Positions 25,794 to 35,545 of a stretch of 64,000 bases of DNA are shown in pieces. The DNA is from Microbacterium maritypicum MF109 (GTDB lineage: Bacteria; Actinomycetota; Actinomycetes; Actinomycetales; Microbacteriaceae). The number at the start of each line of letters is the position of its first letter. Position 1 is the first letter of the stretch. Where the stretch lies: positions 124,001 to 188,000 of the forward strand of contig NZ_ATAO01000101.1 of NCBI RefSeq assembly GCF_000455825.1, given 5' to 3'. Position numbers and translations under genes: made by a program. The notes under the pieces are model-generated. The model was not told the DNA's origin. It saw only the letters and a program-made list of their open reading frames with translations, and made no database searches.

Positions 25794-28700
25794 TCAGAAC
25801 CACCGGGTCAGCAACTCCCAGAGCCAGTCGAGGATCGCACCGATGATGCCGCCGGCACGGTTGACGGTGACCGTGGCGGTCGCCGCGTCTCCATCGGCCT
25901 GCGACGCCGCCACGGTGTACTTGCCCGACGGGGCGCTCTTCGGCACGGTGACCGAGGTGCTGAACGTACCGTCGGCGCCGACCTGGACGGTGCCGACCTG
26001 CACCGGCTTGCCCTTCTTCGGGCGCAGCTCGATCGACACGGTCTCGCCGGGCACGTAGCCCTCACCGGTGACCTTGAGGCTCTTGCCCGCGGTCACCTTG
26101 GACGAGCCGAGGGCGATCGTGCCGGCGAACTCGGCTTCTCCCTCGATCGTGAACGGCACCTGCACCGTGGTTCCGGTACCGGCGACGTTCACGGTGAGCA
26201 CCTGCTCGCCGAAGACACCGGACGGAACCGTGAAGGTCAGGCTGGCGCGCCCGCCCTCGTCGGTGGTGTCGACGACCGCCGGGTCGACCGCACCGGCCGC
26301 GAGCTGCGTGTCGCCGAGCGACAGCGACACCTCACCCGGAGCCGGCTCGCCCGCGCTGAAGGCCAGCGAGGAGAGCGACACGGTCACCTGGTCTCCGGCG
26401 CTGTAGCCGTCGGCATCCGCGGGGCTGACCGCCACGCCGACCGCGCGCTGGGCGTAGTCGGGGCTCGCGGTCTTGTTCGCGTCGAACCAGTCGACCATGG
26501 ACTGCAGGTCGACCTTGCCGGTGTCGCGCTTGCCCGTGCCCTCCTTGAAGGTGAAGAAGTTGTCTCCACCGGCCGCGAGGAACGAGTTGGCGGCGACCGT
26601 GTAGTTCTTCGCCGGATCGAGCGGGGCACCGTCGAGGGTGATCGAGGTGATCCGCGAACCCTGCGCTGCGGCGGGATCGTAGGTGTAGACCAATCCCTTC
26701 GAGACTCCGAGCTTCAGGAACGGACGAGCCGAACCTGCCGGCTGCCACTGCTCCTCGAGCACGCCCTTCAGCTGCGCCCCCGTGAGCGTCAGCGTCACGA
26801 GCGTGTTGGCGAACGGCTGGACCGTCGCCGCTTCACGGTAGGTGACGTTGCCGTCGGGGTCGGACGCGCCGGCCGACGCGTACGTGAGGTTCGCCCGGAT
26901 GCCGCCCGGGTTCATGATCGCCACATCAGCGCCCGTGGACCACTTCTGCACATCGGCGACGAAGTTTCCGATGGTGGACTCGCCACCGCGGTTCTCGGAT
27001 CCGTTCGTCTGACGCGCGCGGTTGAAGTCGGCCGTGATGTCGCCGACCTTGATCGCACCCAGCACATCGGCCTCGGCCTTCGCCTTGGCCACGATGTCCG
27101 CGACCTCGGGGACGGCCGGGTAGAGCGGCTTGCCCCCAGCGGTGAGGGGCTTGATCTCGTTGGTGATCGAGATCAGGTCCTTCGTCTTCGGGTCGACCTT
27201 GATGTTCATCAGGCCCAGGTTCTCGCCATACTGCCCCGCGGAGACGACCGGGCGGCCGTCGATCACGTGGTTGTAGGCGAGGTGGGTGTGCGCCGACACG
27301 ATGGCGTCCACGTCGTCATCGACCCCGTAGACGATCTCGCCGAGGGGCGAGTCCGGCGTGATGCTGGAGAGCTCGACGCTGGACGCGCCTTCGTGCACGA
27401 GCAGGATGACGACATCCGCCTCGCCGTTGGACTCATCGCCGTCGCGCAGGTCGTCGGCCACCGCGTTCACGGAATCGACGATGCTGCGGACCTCGAGGTC
27501 CTTGATGCCCTCGGGCGAGACGAGCGAATCGAGGTCTTCGGTGACCGCACCGACGAAGCCGACCCGCACGCCGTCGAGCTCCTTCACCCAGGCCGGTGCG
27601 AGCGCGGGCTCGCCGGTCTCGGTGACGAACACGTTCGAGGAGATGTACTCCCAGTCCGCGCGCTCCTGCACGCGATCACGCAGGTCTTCCCAGCCCTGAT
27701 CGAACTCGTGGTTGCCCGCCGCACTGACGTCGAGGCCGGCCGCGTTGAGCGCGTCGATCGTGGGGTTGTCGTCGTTGATGAACGAGGTGAACGTCGACGC
27801 GCCGATCAGGTCGCCGGCACCGGCGAAGATCGTGTTCGGGTTCGCCTCACGGAACTGCTTGACCGCACCGGCCAGGACCGCCGCACCCGCCGCAGCGCCG
27901 TCGGCCTCGATCCGACCGTGGAAGTCGTTGACCGTGACGACGTCGATGCTCACCGGCGGGATCTCCGAGGAGACGCCGACGATGATGGGGTCGTGGTCGC
28001 TGGAGCGGTAGGGCGTTCCCTGCTCGGTGGCGCCGAACGCGTAGCCGCGGTCGCTCCATTCCGGGGAGTTGATGCCCCACACGCCCGCACCGGTGATCGA
28101 CGAGGCGAGCGACGGCGACGCGATCACGTGGTCGAGCGAGCCGAGCTCGCCGTCGAACGAGTACGTGTACTGGCCGGAGGCCTTGTCGGCGACCAGGTCG
28201 CTCCACCCGTTCGAGGTGAACACGTCGATCGGATCTTCCTTGCCGTAGGCGTTGAAGTCGCCGATCAGCAGCATGTCGCCGCTGCCGGTCGTCTGCTCGA
28301 GCTGGTCGGTGAAGGCGAGGATGGCGTTCGCCTGCTTCACGCGGTCGGCGTTGAAGAAGCCCTGTCCGTCGGCCGGCTCCGCTCCTGCTCCCTCGGGCGG
28401 CGACTTCGACTTCAGGTGGTTCGCGACGACGGTGACGACGCGGCCGTCGATGTCGAACGCCTGCGCGATCGGCTCGCGGGCGTTGCCCCACACGGTCTCG
28501 TCGGTGACGGTGACGCTGTCTCCGACCCGCTTGACCGCATCCTTCTTGTAGATGATCGCGTTGGTGATGAAGTCGGTCGTCGCCGCGTTGTTCAAGGCGG
28601 CGGGAGTGGGCACGTAGCCCCACACGTCGCTGCCGGCGTCGGCGTTGAGGCCGGCGACGAGGTCCTTGAGGGCGGTGTCGATGGGCTTGCCCAGCTTGAC

Positions 28701-30383
28701 CGAGTTCTCGATCTCCATGAGCGAGACGATCTCGGCGTCGAGCCCGTTGATCGCCGCGACGATCTTGGACTTCTGGATCGCGAACTGCGCCGCGTTCGCC
28801 GCACCTCGGGCGTTGGAGTTCTCGCTCTTCAACGTCGTGAAGTAGTTGTAGACGTTGAAGGACGCGACCTGGACGTCGCCGCCCACGGACGGCGCGCTGT
28901 CGGTGCGCGGGTTCGTCGCCTCGAAGCCGACCTTGAGGTCGGCCGACGAGGAGTCGTCGATCGGCACGACCGGCTGCAGGCGCCAATCGTTGAAGCCCCA
29001 CTGCAGCACGTAGCCGTTGTCGCCGAAGTCGACGGTGTCGCCGTTGCGGACCACCGTGTCCTTCGTGAAGTAGGGCTGCTCGCCGGGGTGGCCGCTGTTG
29101 GACACCTGGATCGACCAGCCGTCGTCCAGCAGGATGCGGTTCGCCCGGTTCGCCGCGGCGATCGCGGCAGCCTCGGCACCGGGACGCGTGGTTTCGGTGC
29201 TCTTCACGGCGAGTGCGTCACCGGCATTCAGCCAGAGCGTGCCGAAGTTGAAGAGCTGGTGGCTGGAGGCGAGACGGTAGGTCCCCTCCGGAGCCACGTA
29301 CATGTTCTCGAACTGCTCGCGGTCGGCTCCCTGCACCGCGGCGGGCAGCGGTGTGACGGCGGGAACACCGACGCCTGCCGTGACGACGGAGACGTCGGCG
29401 GCCGCGGCCGGGTTGATCTGCGTCTGTCCGAAGTACTCGCTCACAGAGCCCGTCACCGAGACGAGGTCGCCGATCGCGAGGGTCGGGTTCAGCGCGTTCA
29501 GGAAGACGAAGACGCCATCCGAGGCACCGGGCGTCGCGTCGGTCGCGCCGCCGGAGCCCTGGGTCTGGATGACGATGCCCTTGTAGCCGCCGGTGCGGTA
29601 GTCGGCAGTGACCACGCCCTCGACCTGCACGGTCTGCCCGTTCAGCGGCGAGACGTCGGTCGTGCCCTGGACCTCGGCGATGGTGGCCGTGGTCGGATCC
29701 GTGCCCGGACCGGTGCCAGGGTCGGTGTCGCCGGAGTTCTGCGGGGTGATCGTGGGCGAGAGCGTGAAGTCGGCGCTGTTGACGTCGGTGTCGACGCCGC
29801 CTGTGCGGTTGAGCGACTTGACGTCGGTGTTGCCGGAGGGCGCGGTGGCCGCCGTGCCCTCGAAGGTGTTCGAGGTGCCGTAGCCCAGCAGGTCGACGAC
29901 GCCGTCGACGCCGACGGCCGAGCCCGGCGTGAGGCTCACAGCCGCGGTGCCCTCGACGAGCGCGAGTGTACCGTTGGTCCCGCTCGGGGTCAGGGTGCTG
30001 ACGGCATCCGGTGCGGGCAGCTCGGCACCGTTCGCGCCGTTGCTGTTGCCCTGCACCAGGTAGTAGCCGCCGGCGGGGATGACGCCGGTGAGCGGAGCCA
30101 CGCCGTTGAACGCGGCCGTCCCGTTCGCCGAGCGGTACTGCAGCGACATGCCGTCGAGGGTGATCGGAGCCGAGGTGGGGTTGTACAGCTCGACGAACTT
30201 GTTCTTGAACGCCGCTCCCGCGCTGCCGCCGGAGAGATACGCCTCGTTGATCACCACCCCTGTGCCCGAGGTGTCGGCGGTGGCGGGAACGGCGGCCAGC
30301 GAGCCGAGGCTCAGCGCGGCGACACAGGTCACGGCGAGAGCGCCGATGCGCCCTCGACTTCTACGGTGCGAGACGGGAGCCAT
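25794..30383 (-). CDS. Secreted nuclease / 5'-nucleotidase fusion (NucH-like plus UshA-like)
   Basis: 1529 residues. Signal peptide at 1-~37, then a lamin-tail domain ('VVINEAYLSGGSAG', ~42-160), an OB-fold ('GQTVQVEGVVTADY', ~255-345) and an endonuclease/exonuclease/phosphatase domain (~500-835, from 'VQVASFNVYNYF' to 'SSDHDPIIVG'). A metallophosphatase follows (~845-1110: 'VNDFHGRIE', 'GAGDLIG', 'AGNHEFDQG', 'SAHTHL'), then the 5'-nucleotidase C-domain and Ig-like domains. It should degrade extracellular DNA and then dephosphorylate the nucleotides, supplying phosphate and nucleosides. There is no sorting signal. GAGGGG six bases before ATG 30383 favours that start; 30413 is the alternative. 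Confidence 0.88.
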   Translation of the reverse strand: MAPVSHRRSRGRIGALAVTCVAALSLGSLAAVPATADTSGTGVVINEAYLSGGSAGAAFKNKFVELYNPTSAPITLDGMSLQYRSANGTAAFNGVAPLTGVIPAGGYYLVQGNSNGANGAELPAPDAVSTLTPSGTNGTLALVEGTAAVSLTPGSAVGVDGVVDLLGYGTSNTFEGTAATAPSGNTDVKSLNRTGGVDTDVNSADFTLSPTITPQNSGDTDPGTGPGTDPTTATIAEVQGTTDVSPLNGQTVQVEGVVTADYRTGGYKGIVIQTQGSGGATDATPGASDGVFVFLNALNPTLAIGDLVSVTGSVSEYFGQTQINPAAAADVSVVTAGVGVPAVTPLPAAVQGADREQFENMYVAPEGTYRLASSHQLFNFGTLWLNAGDALAVKSTETTRPGAEAAAIAAANRANRILLDDGWSIQVSNSGHPGEQPYFTKDTVVRNGDTVDFGDNGYVLQWGFNDWRLQPVVPIDDSSSADLKVGFEATNPRTDSAPSVGGDVQVASFNVYNYFTTLKSENSNARGAANAAQFAIQKSKIVAAINGLDAEIVSLMEIENSVKLGKPIDTALKDLVAGLNADAGSDVWGYVPTPAALNNAATTDFITNAIIYKKDAVKRVGDSVTVTDETVWGNAREPIAQAFDIDGRVVTVVANHLKSKSPPEGAGAEPADGQGFFNADRVKQANAILAFTDQLEQTTGSGDMLLIGDFNAYGKEDPIDVFTSNGWSDLVADKASGQYTYSFDGELGSLDHVIASPSLASSITGAGVWGINSPEWSDRGYAFGATEQGTPYRSSDHDPIIVGVSSEIPPVSIDVVTVNDFHGRIEADGAAAGAAVLAGAVKQFREANPNTIFAGAGDLIGASTFTSFINDDNPTIDALNAAGLDVSAAGNHEFDQGWEDLRDRVQERADWEYISSNVFVTETGEPALAPAWVKELDGVRVGFVGAVTEDLDSLVSPEGIKDLEVRSIVDSVNAVADDLRDGDESNGEADVVILLVHEGASSVELSSITPDSPLGEIVYGVDDDVDAIVSAHTHLAYNHVIDGRPVVSAGQYGENLGLMNIKVDPKTKDLISITNEIKPLTAGGKPLYPAVPEVADIVAKAKAEADVLGAIKVGDITADFNRARQTNGSENRGGESTIGNFVADVQKWSTGADVAIMNPGGIRANLTYASAGASDPDGNVTYREAATVQPFANTLVTLTLTGAQLKGVLEEQWQPAGSARPFLKLGVSKGLVYTYDPAAAQGSRITSITLDGAPLDPAKNYTVAANSFLAAGGDNFFTFKEGTGKRDTGKVDLQSMVDWFDANKTASPDYAQRAVGVAVSPADADGYSAGDQVTVSLSSLAFSAGEPAPGEVSLSLGDTQLAAGAVDPAVVDTTDEGGRASLTFTVPSGVFGEQVLTVNVAGTGTTVQVPFTIEGEAEFAGTIALGSSKVTAGKSLKVTGEGYVPGETVSIELRPKKGKPVQVGTVQVGADGTFSTSVTVPKSAPSGKYTVAASQADGDAATATVTVNRAGGIIGAILDWLWELLTRWF

Positions 30384-30650
30384 GCGGTTCCCCTCGTCTG
30401 GAGCGGACATCATCGGTGCGGTCTCCTCGGTCGGGTTCGACACTTCTCAGGACTGTCACGGCACACAGGGGAAACTCCCAGCGTGCTCACATGGTTGCGA
30501 GCATACGGAGCGGTCCGGACATCCTCAACGGAGTTTTCCGATTCGTCATCGAGCGATCACCGGATGGCCGGAACGACCCCTGACGAAGGTCACTACCCAC
30601 ACACGATGGCGCACAATTGCGCACATGAACGCGCGCGGATGCGCGTGAGA

Positions 30651-31454
30651 TCAGGCGGTGGTGCCGCCCTGCGCCTCGTCCTCGAACTCCTCGACCTCGC
30701 GCTCCCAGGCATCCTTCGCGAGGCGATACCAGAGATAGAACGCGAAGCCGGCGAAGATGGCCCACTCGACCGCGTAGAAGACGTTGACCCAGTTGACGGG
30801 AGACATCTCATCGGGTGCCGGCGAGGAGATGTCGACCAATCCTGCCGTCGCCGTGGTCGAGGCGAGGTAGGGACGGTAGACGTCGAGCTCCTCGACATCG
30901 TGCCAACGGCTGAGGAGCGCGGCCGGCGACATGCGATCCAGCCGCTGCGGATCGGAGTGCGGCGGCACACGGGGACCCTCGTCCGAGATGATGCGTCCGG
31001 TGACGTCGACCTCGGAGCCGTCGGCGCCGGCTTCCAGTTCTTCCACGGCCGCGTCAGCCGTCTGCTGATCGGGAGCCCAGCCGATCGCGACGGCGATGGA
31101 GGTGCGCTCGGCGACCCGCAGCTGACCGGTGACCCAGTAGCCCTCGACATCGTCGTTGAAGCGGCTCGACACCACGATGAAGTCCCCGGGAACCCAGGTG
31201 CCGGTGGTCTCGACCCGCTGACCCACGAGCGGCTCGGGCAGATAGGCGCCCGGCTCGAGGACGTCGGTGAGCTGCTGGACCTGCTCGGTGGCACCGGGAG
31301 CGGGCGGATCGGTCTCGATCGCGCGCTCCAGCTGCCACTGTCCGAGCCAGGCGAAGATCCCGGCGACGAGGAGGCAGAGCAGGAGCATCCCGATCCAGCG
31401 TCCCCGCAGCATGACCTCGCGGAGAGTCGGGGGAAACAGAGCAGGAGTGGTCAC
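30651..31454 (-). CDS. SURF1-family cytochrome oxidase biogenesis protein
   Basis: 267 residues with the SURF1 layout: an N-terminal helix ('RWIGMLLLCLLVAGIFAWLGQWQLERA'-like, ~18-43), a ~180-residue extracytoplasmic domain and a second helix near the C-terminus ('VFYAVEWAIFAGFAFYLWYRLA'). SURF1 proteins help assemble aa3-type cytochrome c oxidase. The 30384-30650 gap downstream holds no gene, only a weak ACGCGC/GCGCGT hairpin. It lies 18 bases after guaB3 and is probably cotranscribed with it. Confidence 0.85.
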   Translation of the reverse strand: MTTPALFPPTLREVMLRGRWIGMLLLCLLVAGIFAWLGQWQLERAIETDPPAPGATEQVQQLTDVLEPGAYLPEPLVGQRVETTGTWVPGDFIVVSSRFNDDVEGYWVTGQLRVAERTSIAVAIGWAPDQQTADAAVEELEAGADGSEVDVTGRIISDEGPRVPPHSDPQRLDRMSPAALLSRWHDVEELDVYRPYLASTTATAGLVDISSPAPDEMSPVNWVNVFYAVEWAIFAGFAFYLWYRLAKDAWEREVEEFEDEAQGGTTA

Positions 31455-31471
31455 GGTGGAGCGCAGGACCC

Positions 31472-32587
31472 TCAGGCCTCGTACGGTGCGAGCACGACCT
31501 CGACCCGCTGGAACTCCTTGAGGTCGGAGTATCCGGTGGTCGCCATCGACTTGCGCAGCGCACCGATGAGGTTCGCGGTGCCGTCTGCCACGGGCGCCGG
31601 GCCGTAGAGGATCTCTTCGAGCGTGCCGATGCCGCCGACCTCGACACGGTGGCCGCGCGGCAGCTTGGGGTGATGCGCCTCGGGCCCCCAGTGGAAACCG
31701 TGGCCGGGTGCGTCGGTGGCACGGGCGAGCGCGACGCCGAGCATGACCGCGTCGGCGCCCATCGCGAGAGCCTTGACGATGTCGCCGGACGTGCCCACGC
31801 CGCCGTCGGCGATCACGTGCACGTAGCGTCCGCCGGACTCGTCGAGGTAGTCACGGCGAGCGGCGGCGACGTCGGAGACGGCCGTCGCCATCGGCGCGTG
31901 GATGCCGAGGGTGGCGCGCGTGGTCGACGCCGCTCCCCCGCCGAAGCCGACGAGCACACCGGCGGCGCCCGTGCGCATCAGGTGGAGGGCCGCGGTGTAG
32001 GTCGCGGCACCGCCGACGATGACGGGCACGTCGAGGTCGTAGATGAACTTCTTGAGGTTGAGGGGCTCTGCGACACTCGACACGTGCTCGGCCGACACCG
32101 TGGTGCCGCGGATCACGAAGAGGTCGACGCCGGCGGCGGCGACGGTGTCGTAGTACTCCTGAGTGCGCTGCGGGGTGAGGGACCCTGCGACCGTGACGCC
32201 CGCTTCGCGGACCTCGGCGAGGCGACGGGTGATGAGCTCGGGCTTGATCGGCTCGGAGTACAGCTCCTGCATCCGCACCGTGGCCCCGGCATCGTCGAGA
32301 CCCGCGATCTCCGCGAGCAGCGGCTCGGGGTTCTCGTAACGCGTCCACAGGCCCTCGAGGTCGAGGACCCCGAGTCCGCCGAGCTGACCGAGCATGATCG
32401 CGGTCTGCGGGCTCACGACCGAGTCCATCGGCGCGCCGAGCACCGGGATCTCGAAGCCGAAGGCGTCGATCGTCCAGGCGGTGGACACGTCCTCCGGGTT
32501 GCGCGTGCGCCGCGAGGGCACCACCGCGATGTCATCGAACGTGTACGCGCGGCGTGCACGCTTTCCTCGGCCGAGCTCGATCTCCAT
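31472..32587 (-). CDS. guaB3: GuaB3-family IMP dehydrogenase-related protein
   Basis: 371 residues, an IMPDH/GMP reductase TIM barrel without CBS domains. 'YTFDDIAVVPSRRTRNPEDVS' and 'PVLGAPMDSVVSP' align with the IMPDH N-terminus, and '[27 protein letters not shown]' with the phosphate-binding loop. At the catalytic-loop position the sequence reads 'VIRGTTVSAEHV' rather than the 'GSICTTR' seen in the canonical guaB at 44506, so the active-site Cys appears absent. Actinobacterial GuaB3 proteins share this family name; the reaction is uncertain. Start ATG 32587 follows GGTGGGG. Confidence 0.85.
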   Translation of the reverse strand: MEIELGRGKRARRAYTFDDIAVVPSRRTRNPEDVSTAWTIDAFGFEIPVLGAPMDSVVSPQTAIMLGQLGGLGVLDLEGLWTRYENPEPLLAEIAGLDDAGATVRMQELYSEPIKPELITRRLAEVREAGVTVAGSLTPQRTQEYYDTVAAAGVDLFVIRGTTVSAEHVSSVAEPLNLKKFIYDLDVPVIVGGAATYTAALHLMRTGAAGVLVGFGGGAASTTRATLGIHAPMATAVSDVAAARRDYLDESGGRYVHVIADGGVGTSGDIVKALAMGADAVMLGVALARATDAPGHGFHWGPEAHHPKLPRGHRVEVGGIGTLEEILYGPAPVADGTANLIGALRKSMATTGYSDLKEFQRVEVVLAPYEA

Positions 32588-32661
32588 GGTCACCCCACCA
32601 GCCTACCCGGCGGCCGGACGGGCCCGTGCTGGAAGACTGGCTCCGAGATCGGGAGGACGAC

Positions 32662-33746
32662 ATGAGGACCGAGACCGTGGACGTCGTTGTGGTGGGCGGC
32701 GGCGTGATGGGGCTGGCGACGGCGTGGGAGCTGGTGCGACGAGGACGTCGTCCCGTCGTGGTCGACCGCTTCGCACGCGGCCATCATGAGGGCGCTTCGC
32801 ACGGGGCGACCCGCAACTTCAACAACGCGTACGACGAGGATCACTACCTCGATCTGCTCGTGCGCGCCCGCGCCGGGTGGGATGCACTGGGCGACGTCGA
32901 CGGCGAGCCGCTCCTGCGCCTGCACGGACTCGTCACCCATGGCCACCCCGACCTCGCCGCGGTGCACGCGGGGCTCGACGCCCGCGGCATCCCGAGCGCG
33001 GTACTCTCCCCCGCCGAGACGAGCGCCCGGTGGCCGGGGATGCGCTTCGACGGCGACGTGCTGTGGTCCTCCGACGCCGGAATCGTGCGCGCGACGGAAA
33101 CACTCCGCGAGCTGGAACGGCGGATCGTCGCCGGGGGCGCAGAGGTGCGCTGGAACATGCCGGTCGCGCACATCGACGAGCACCGGGACGGCGCCGCGGT
33201 CGATCTCGCCGACGGCAGCCGGCTGCGTGCGGAGATCGTCATCGTGACCGCCAGCGCGTGGACGCAGAAGCTCCTCGCCCGCTTCGGCCTGCCGCGACTC
33301 GCCGTCACCGAAGAGACGCCGGCGCATTTCCGGCCGCTGACCGACGCGACCTGGCCCTCGTTCAATCACTACGTCGATCCCGCGGCATACCCTGCCACCG
33401 TCTACGGCATGCCGACGCCCGGCGAAGGCGTGAAGGTGGGTTTCCACCGCGTGGGAGATGCGGTCGACCCGGACGCCCGACCCACCTGCCCACGCATCAA
33501 CGCGCGCTGGCGGACTACGTGCGCGAGTGGATGCCGGGGCTCGACGCCGCGTCCGCCGTGCCGATCAGCTGCACGTACACCTCGACCGACGACGGGACGT
33601 TCGTGCTGGATCGCCGGGGCCGGATCGTGGTGGGCGCCGGATTCTCCGGTCATGGCTTCAAGTTCGCCCCGGGCGTCGGCGGGATCCTCGCCGACCTCAC
33701 GATAGATCCCACCGCGCGCGCCGCTGCGCCCTTCCGGCTGCCCTGA
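32662..33746 (+). pseudogene. FAD-dependent amine oxidase (sarcosine/N-methyltryptophan oxidase-like), frameshifted
   Basis: Opens with 'VDVVVVGGGVMGLATAWEL', an FAD Rossmann motif, then 'GASHGATRNF', typical of DAO-family monomeric sarcosine oxidase or SolA-like enzymes. The frame is continuous to about 33480 and then runs on in another frame to a stop at 33746 ('HQRALADYVREWMPGLD', 'RGRIVVGAGFSGHGFKFAPG', the C-terminal FAD motif). One extra base near 33478-33485, for example CCC to CCCC, would restore a 361-residue protein, the normal size. A GGGAGG box precedes ATG 32662. Either recent decay or a base-calling error; the two halves are otherwise intact. Confidence 0.8.
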
Positions 33747-33759
33747 TCCGCGCCGAAAG

Positions 33760-35448
33760 TCAGCGTGTGCGCGCCACCCGCTTCTCGTCCCACACGGGCT
33801 CGTCGGATTCGTACACGTCCCCGTCCGATCCGAACACCAGGAACCGGTCGAACGACCGCGCGAACCAGCGGTCGTGGGTGACGGCGAGCACGGTGCCCTC
33901 GAATCGTGCGAGCGCCTGTTCGAGCGCCTCGGCCGACTCCAGGTCGAGGTTGTCTGTCGGCTCGTCCAACAGCAGCAGCGTCGCCCCGGAGAGCTCCAGC
34001 AGCAGCACCTGGAACCGCGCCTGCTGTCCACCCGAGAGCGAATCGAACGTCTGCTGAGCCTGCCGCACGAGGCCGTACCGGTCGAGCGCCGAGCTCGCGG
34101 CATCACGCGGCATCCCGGCGCGTCGATCGTCGCCGCGGTGCAGGATCTCGAGCAGCGTGCGTCCGACGAACTCCGGATGCGCGTGCGTCTGCGCGAACAG
34201 GCCGGGTACCACGCGCGCACCGAGTGCGGCTGTGCCGGTGTGCTCCACCGCGCTCAGCTGCTCGCCGGTCGAGGTGACATGGCCGAGCGTCGCATCGGGA
34301 TCGCTGCCGCCGCGCGCCAACAGCCGCAGGAAGTGCGACTTCCCCGATCCGTTCGAGCCCAGCACGGCGACCCGGTCGCCGTACCAGACCTCGGCATCGA
34401 ATGGACGCATGAGCCCGGTCAGCTCCAGCCGCTGCGCGACCACCGCCCGCTTGCCCGTGCGCGCGCCGCGCAGTCGCATGTCGAACTCCTGCGCGGGCGG
34501 CCGCTCCTCGGGCGGGCCGGCTTCCTCGAACTTGCGCAGACGGGTCTGCGCCGCCTGATACCGCGACGCGAAACCGTCGTTCGCCGAGGCTTTCACCTTG
34601 AGGTTCGCCACCAGGGTGCGCAGCTTCTCGTGCTGCTCGTCCCAGCGCCGGCGCAGCTCGTCGAGCCGGTCCATCCGGTCGGTCCTCGCCTGCTGGTAGG
34701 TGCCGAAGCCGCCACCGTGCACCCAGGCCGTCGCGCCGGCTCCCCCGGGTTCGAGGGTGATGAGCCGATCGGCCGCACGAGCGAGCAGCTCGCGGTCGTG
34801 CGACACCAGCAGCACGGTCTTGGGCGTCTGACGCAGTTGTTCCTCGAGCCAGCGCTTGGTGGGCACGTCGAGGTAGTTGTCCGGCTCGTCGAGCAGCAGC
34901 ACCTCGTCGGGCCCCCGCAGCAGCGCCTCGAGCGCGAGCCGCTTCTGCTCACCCCCGGAGAGCGTGGTGAGCTCGCGATACCGCGCCCGCTCGTACGGCA
35001 CCCCGAGGGCAGCGATCGTGCACTGGTCCCAGACGGTCTCGTGCTCGTAGCCTCCGGCATCCGCATACTCGGCGATCGCCGACGCGTAGGCCATCTGCGT
35101 GTCGTGCTCATCGCGTTCGATCAGCGCGTTCTCCGCCGCCTCGAGCCCTTCGGCCGCCGTGCGGATGCGTGCAGGAGCGACCCGCACCAGGAGCTGCTGG
35201 ACGGTCTCGCCCGCCTCGCCGTGACCGACGAACTGGTCCATCACGCCGAGTCCGCCGTCGATCGTCACCACGCCGTCATCGGCCGTCTGATCGCCGCGGA
35301 TGATGCGGAGCAGGGTGGTCTTGCCCGCGCCGTTCGGGCCGATCAGCGCGCTCGTCGAGCCGGCGCCGACGCGAAAACTCGCCTCGTCGAGAAGAGGTCT
35401 GCCGTCGGGGAGCGTCAAGGAGACGCTGGATACATCGATAGAGCCCAC
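33760..35448 (-). CDS. ABC-F family ATPase
   Basis: 562 residues with two nucleotide-binding domains and no membrane segments. NBD1: Walker A 'GPNGAGKTT', signature 'LSGGEQKRLALEALLRG', Walker B 'VLLLDEPDNYLDVP'. NBD2: 'GSNGSGKSH', 'LSGGQQARFQVLLLE', 'LLLLDEPTDNLDLES'. The charged linker between them is the P-site tRNA-interacting region of ABC-F proteins. These act on ribosomes, either as translation factors or in antibiotic protection; no clear assignment is possible. Start at GTG 35448 gives 'VGSIDVSSVSLTLPDG', a normal NBD opening; further upstream the frame is non-coding in character. Confidence 0.87.
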   Translation of the reverse strand: MGSIDVSSVSLTLPDGRPLLDEASFRVGAGSTSALIGPNGAGKTTLLRIIRGDQTADDGVVTIDGGLGVMDQFVGHGEAGETVQQLLVRVAPARIRTAAEGLEAAENALIERDEHDTQMAYASAIAEYADAGGYEHETVWDQCTIAALGVPYERARYRELTTLSGGEQKRLALEALLRGPDEVLLLDEPDNYLDVPTKRWLEEQLRQTPKTVLLVSHDRELLARAADRLITLEPGGAGATAWVHGGGFGTYQQARTDRMDRLDELRRRWDEQHEKLRTLVANLKVKASANDGFASRYQAAQTRLRKFEEAGPPEERPPAQEFDMRLRGARTGKRAVVAQRLELTGLMRPFDAEVWYGDRVAVLGSNGSGKSHFLRLLARGGSDPDATLGHVTSTGEQLSAVEHTGTAALGARVVPGLFAQTHAHPEFVGRTLLEILHRGDDRRAGMPRDAASSALDRYGLVRQAQQTFDSLSGGQQARFQVLLLELSGATLLLLDEPTDNLDLESAEALEQALARFEGTVLAVTHDRWFARSFDRFLVFGSDGDVYESDEPVWDEKRVARTR

Positions 35449-35545
35449 GGTGCGTGGCCGTCCTTCCGCCCGCGCATGCCGAGCCGACCAGGCTATCAGC
35501 AGGAGCGGGCATGCTCCACACCGCGGCCGGAGATGCTCCGAACGG

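Noticed and set aside
30384..30650. A gene or small RNA in the gap between the nuclease and SURF1 genes
   Set aside because: Only short frames and one weak hairpin (ACGCGC/GCGCGT) are present; nothing supports an RNA gene.
25776..31607. A 1943-codon open frame on the + strand
   Set aside because: It lies antisense to the nuclease/nucleotidase, is rich in Arg/Val/Asp/Gly without domains, and is an effect of GC-skewed codon use in the real gene.
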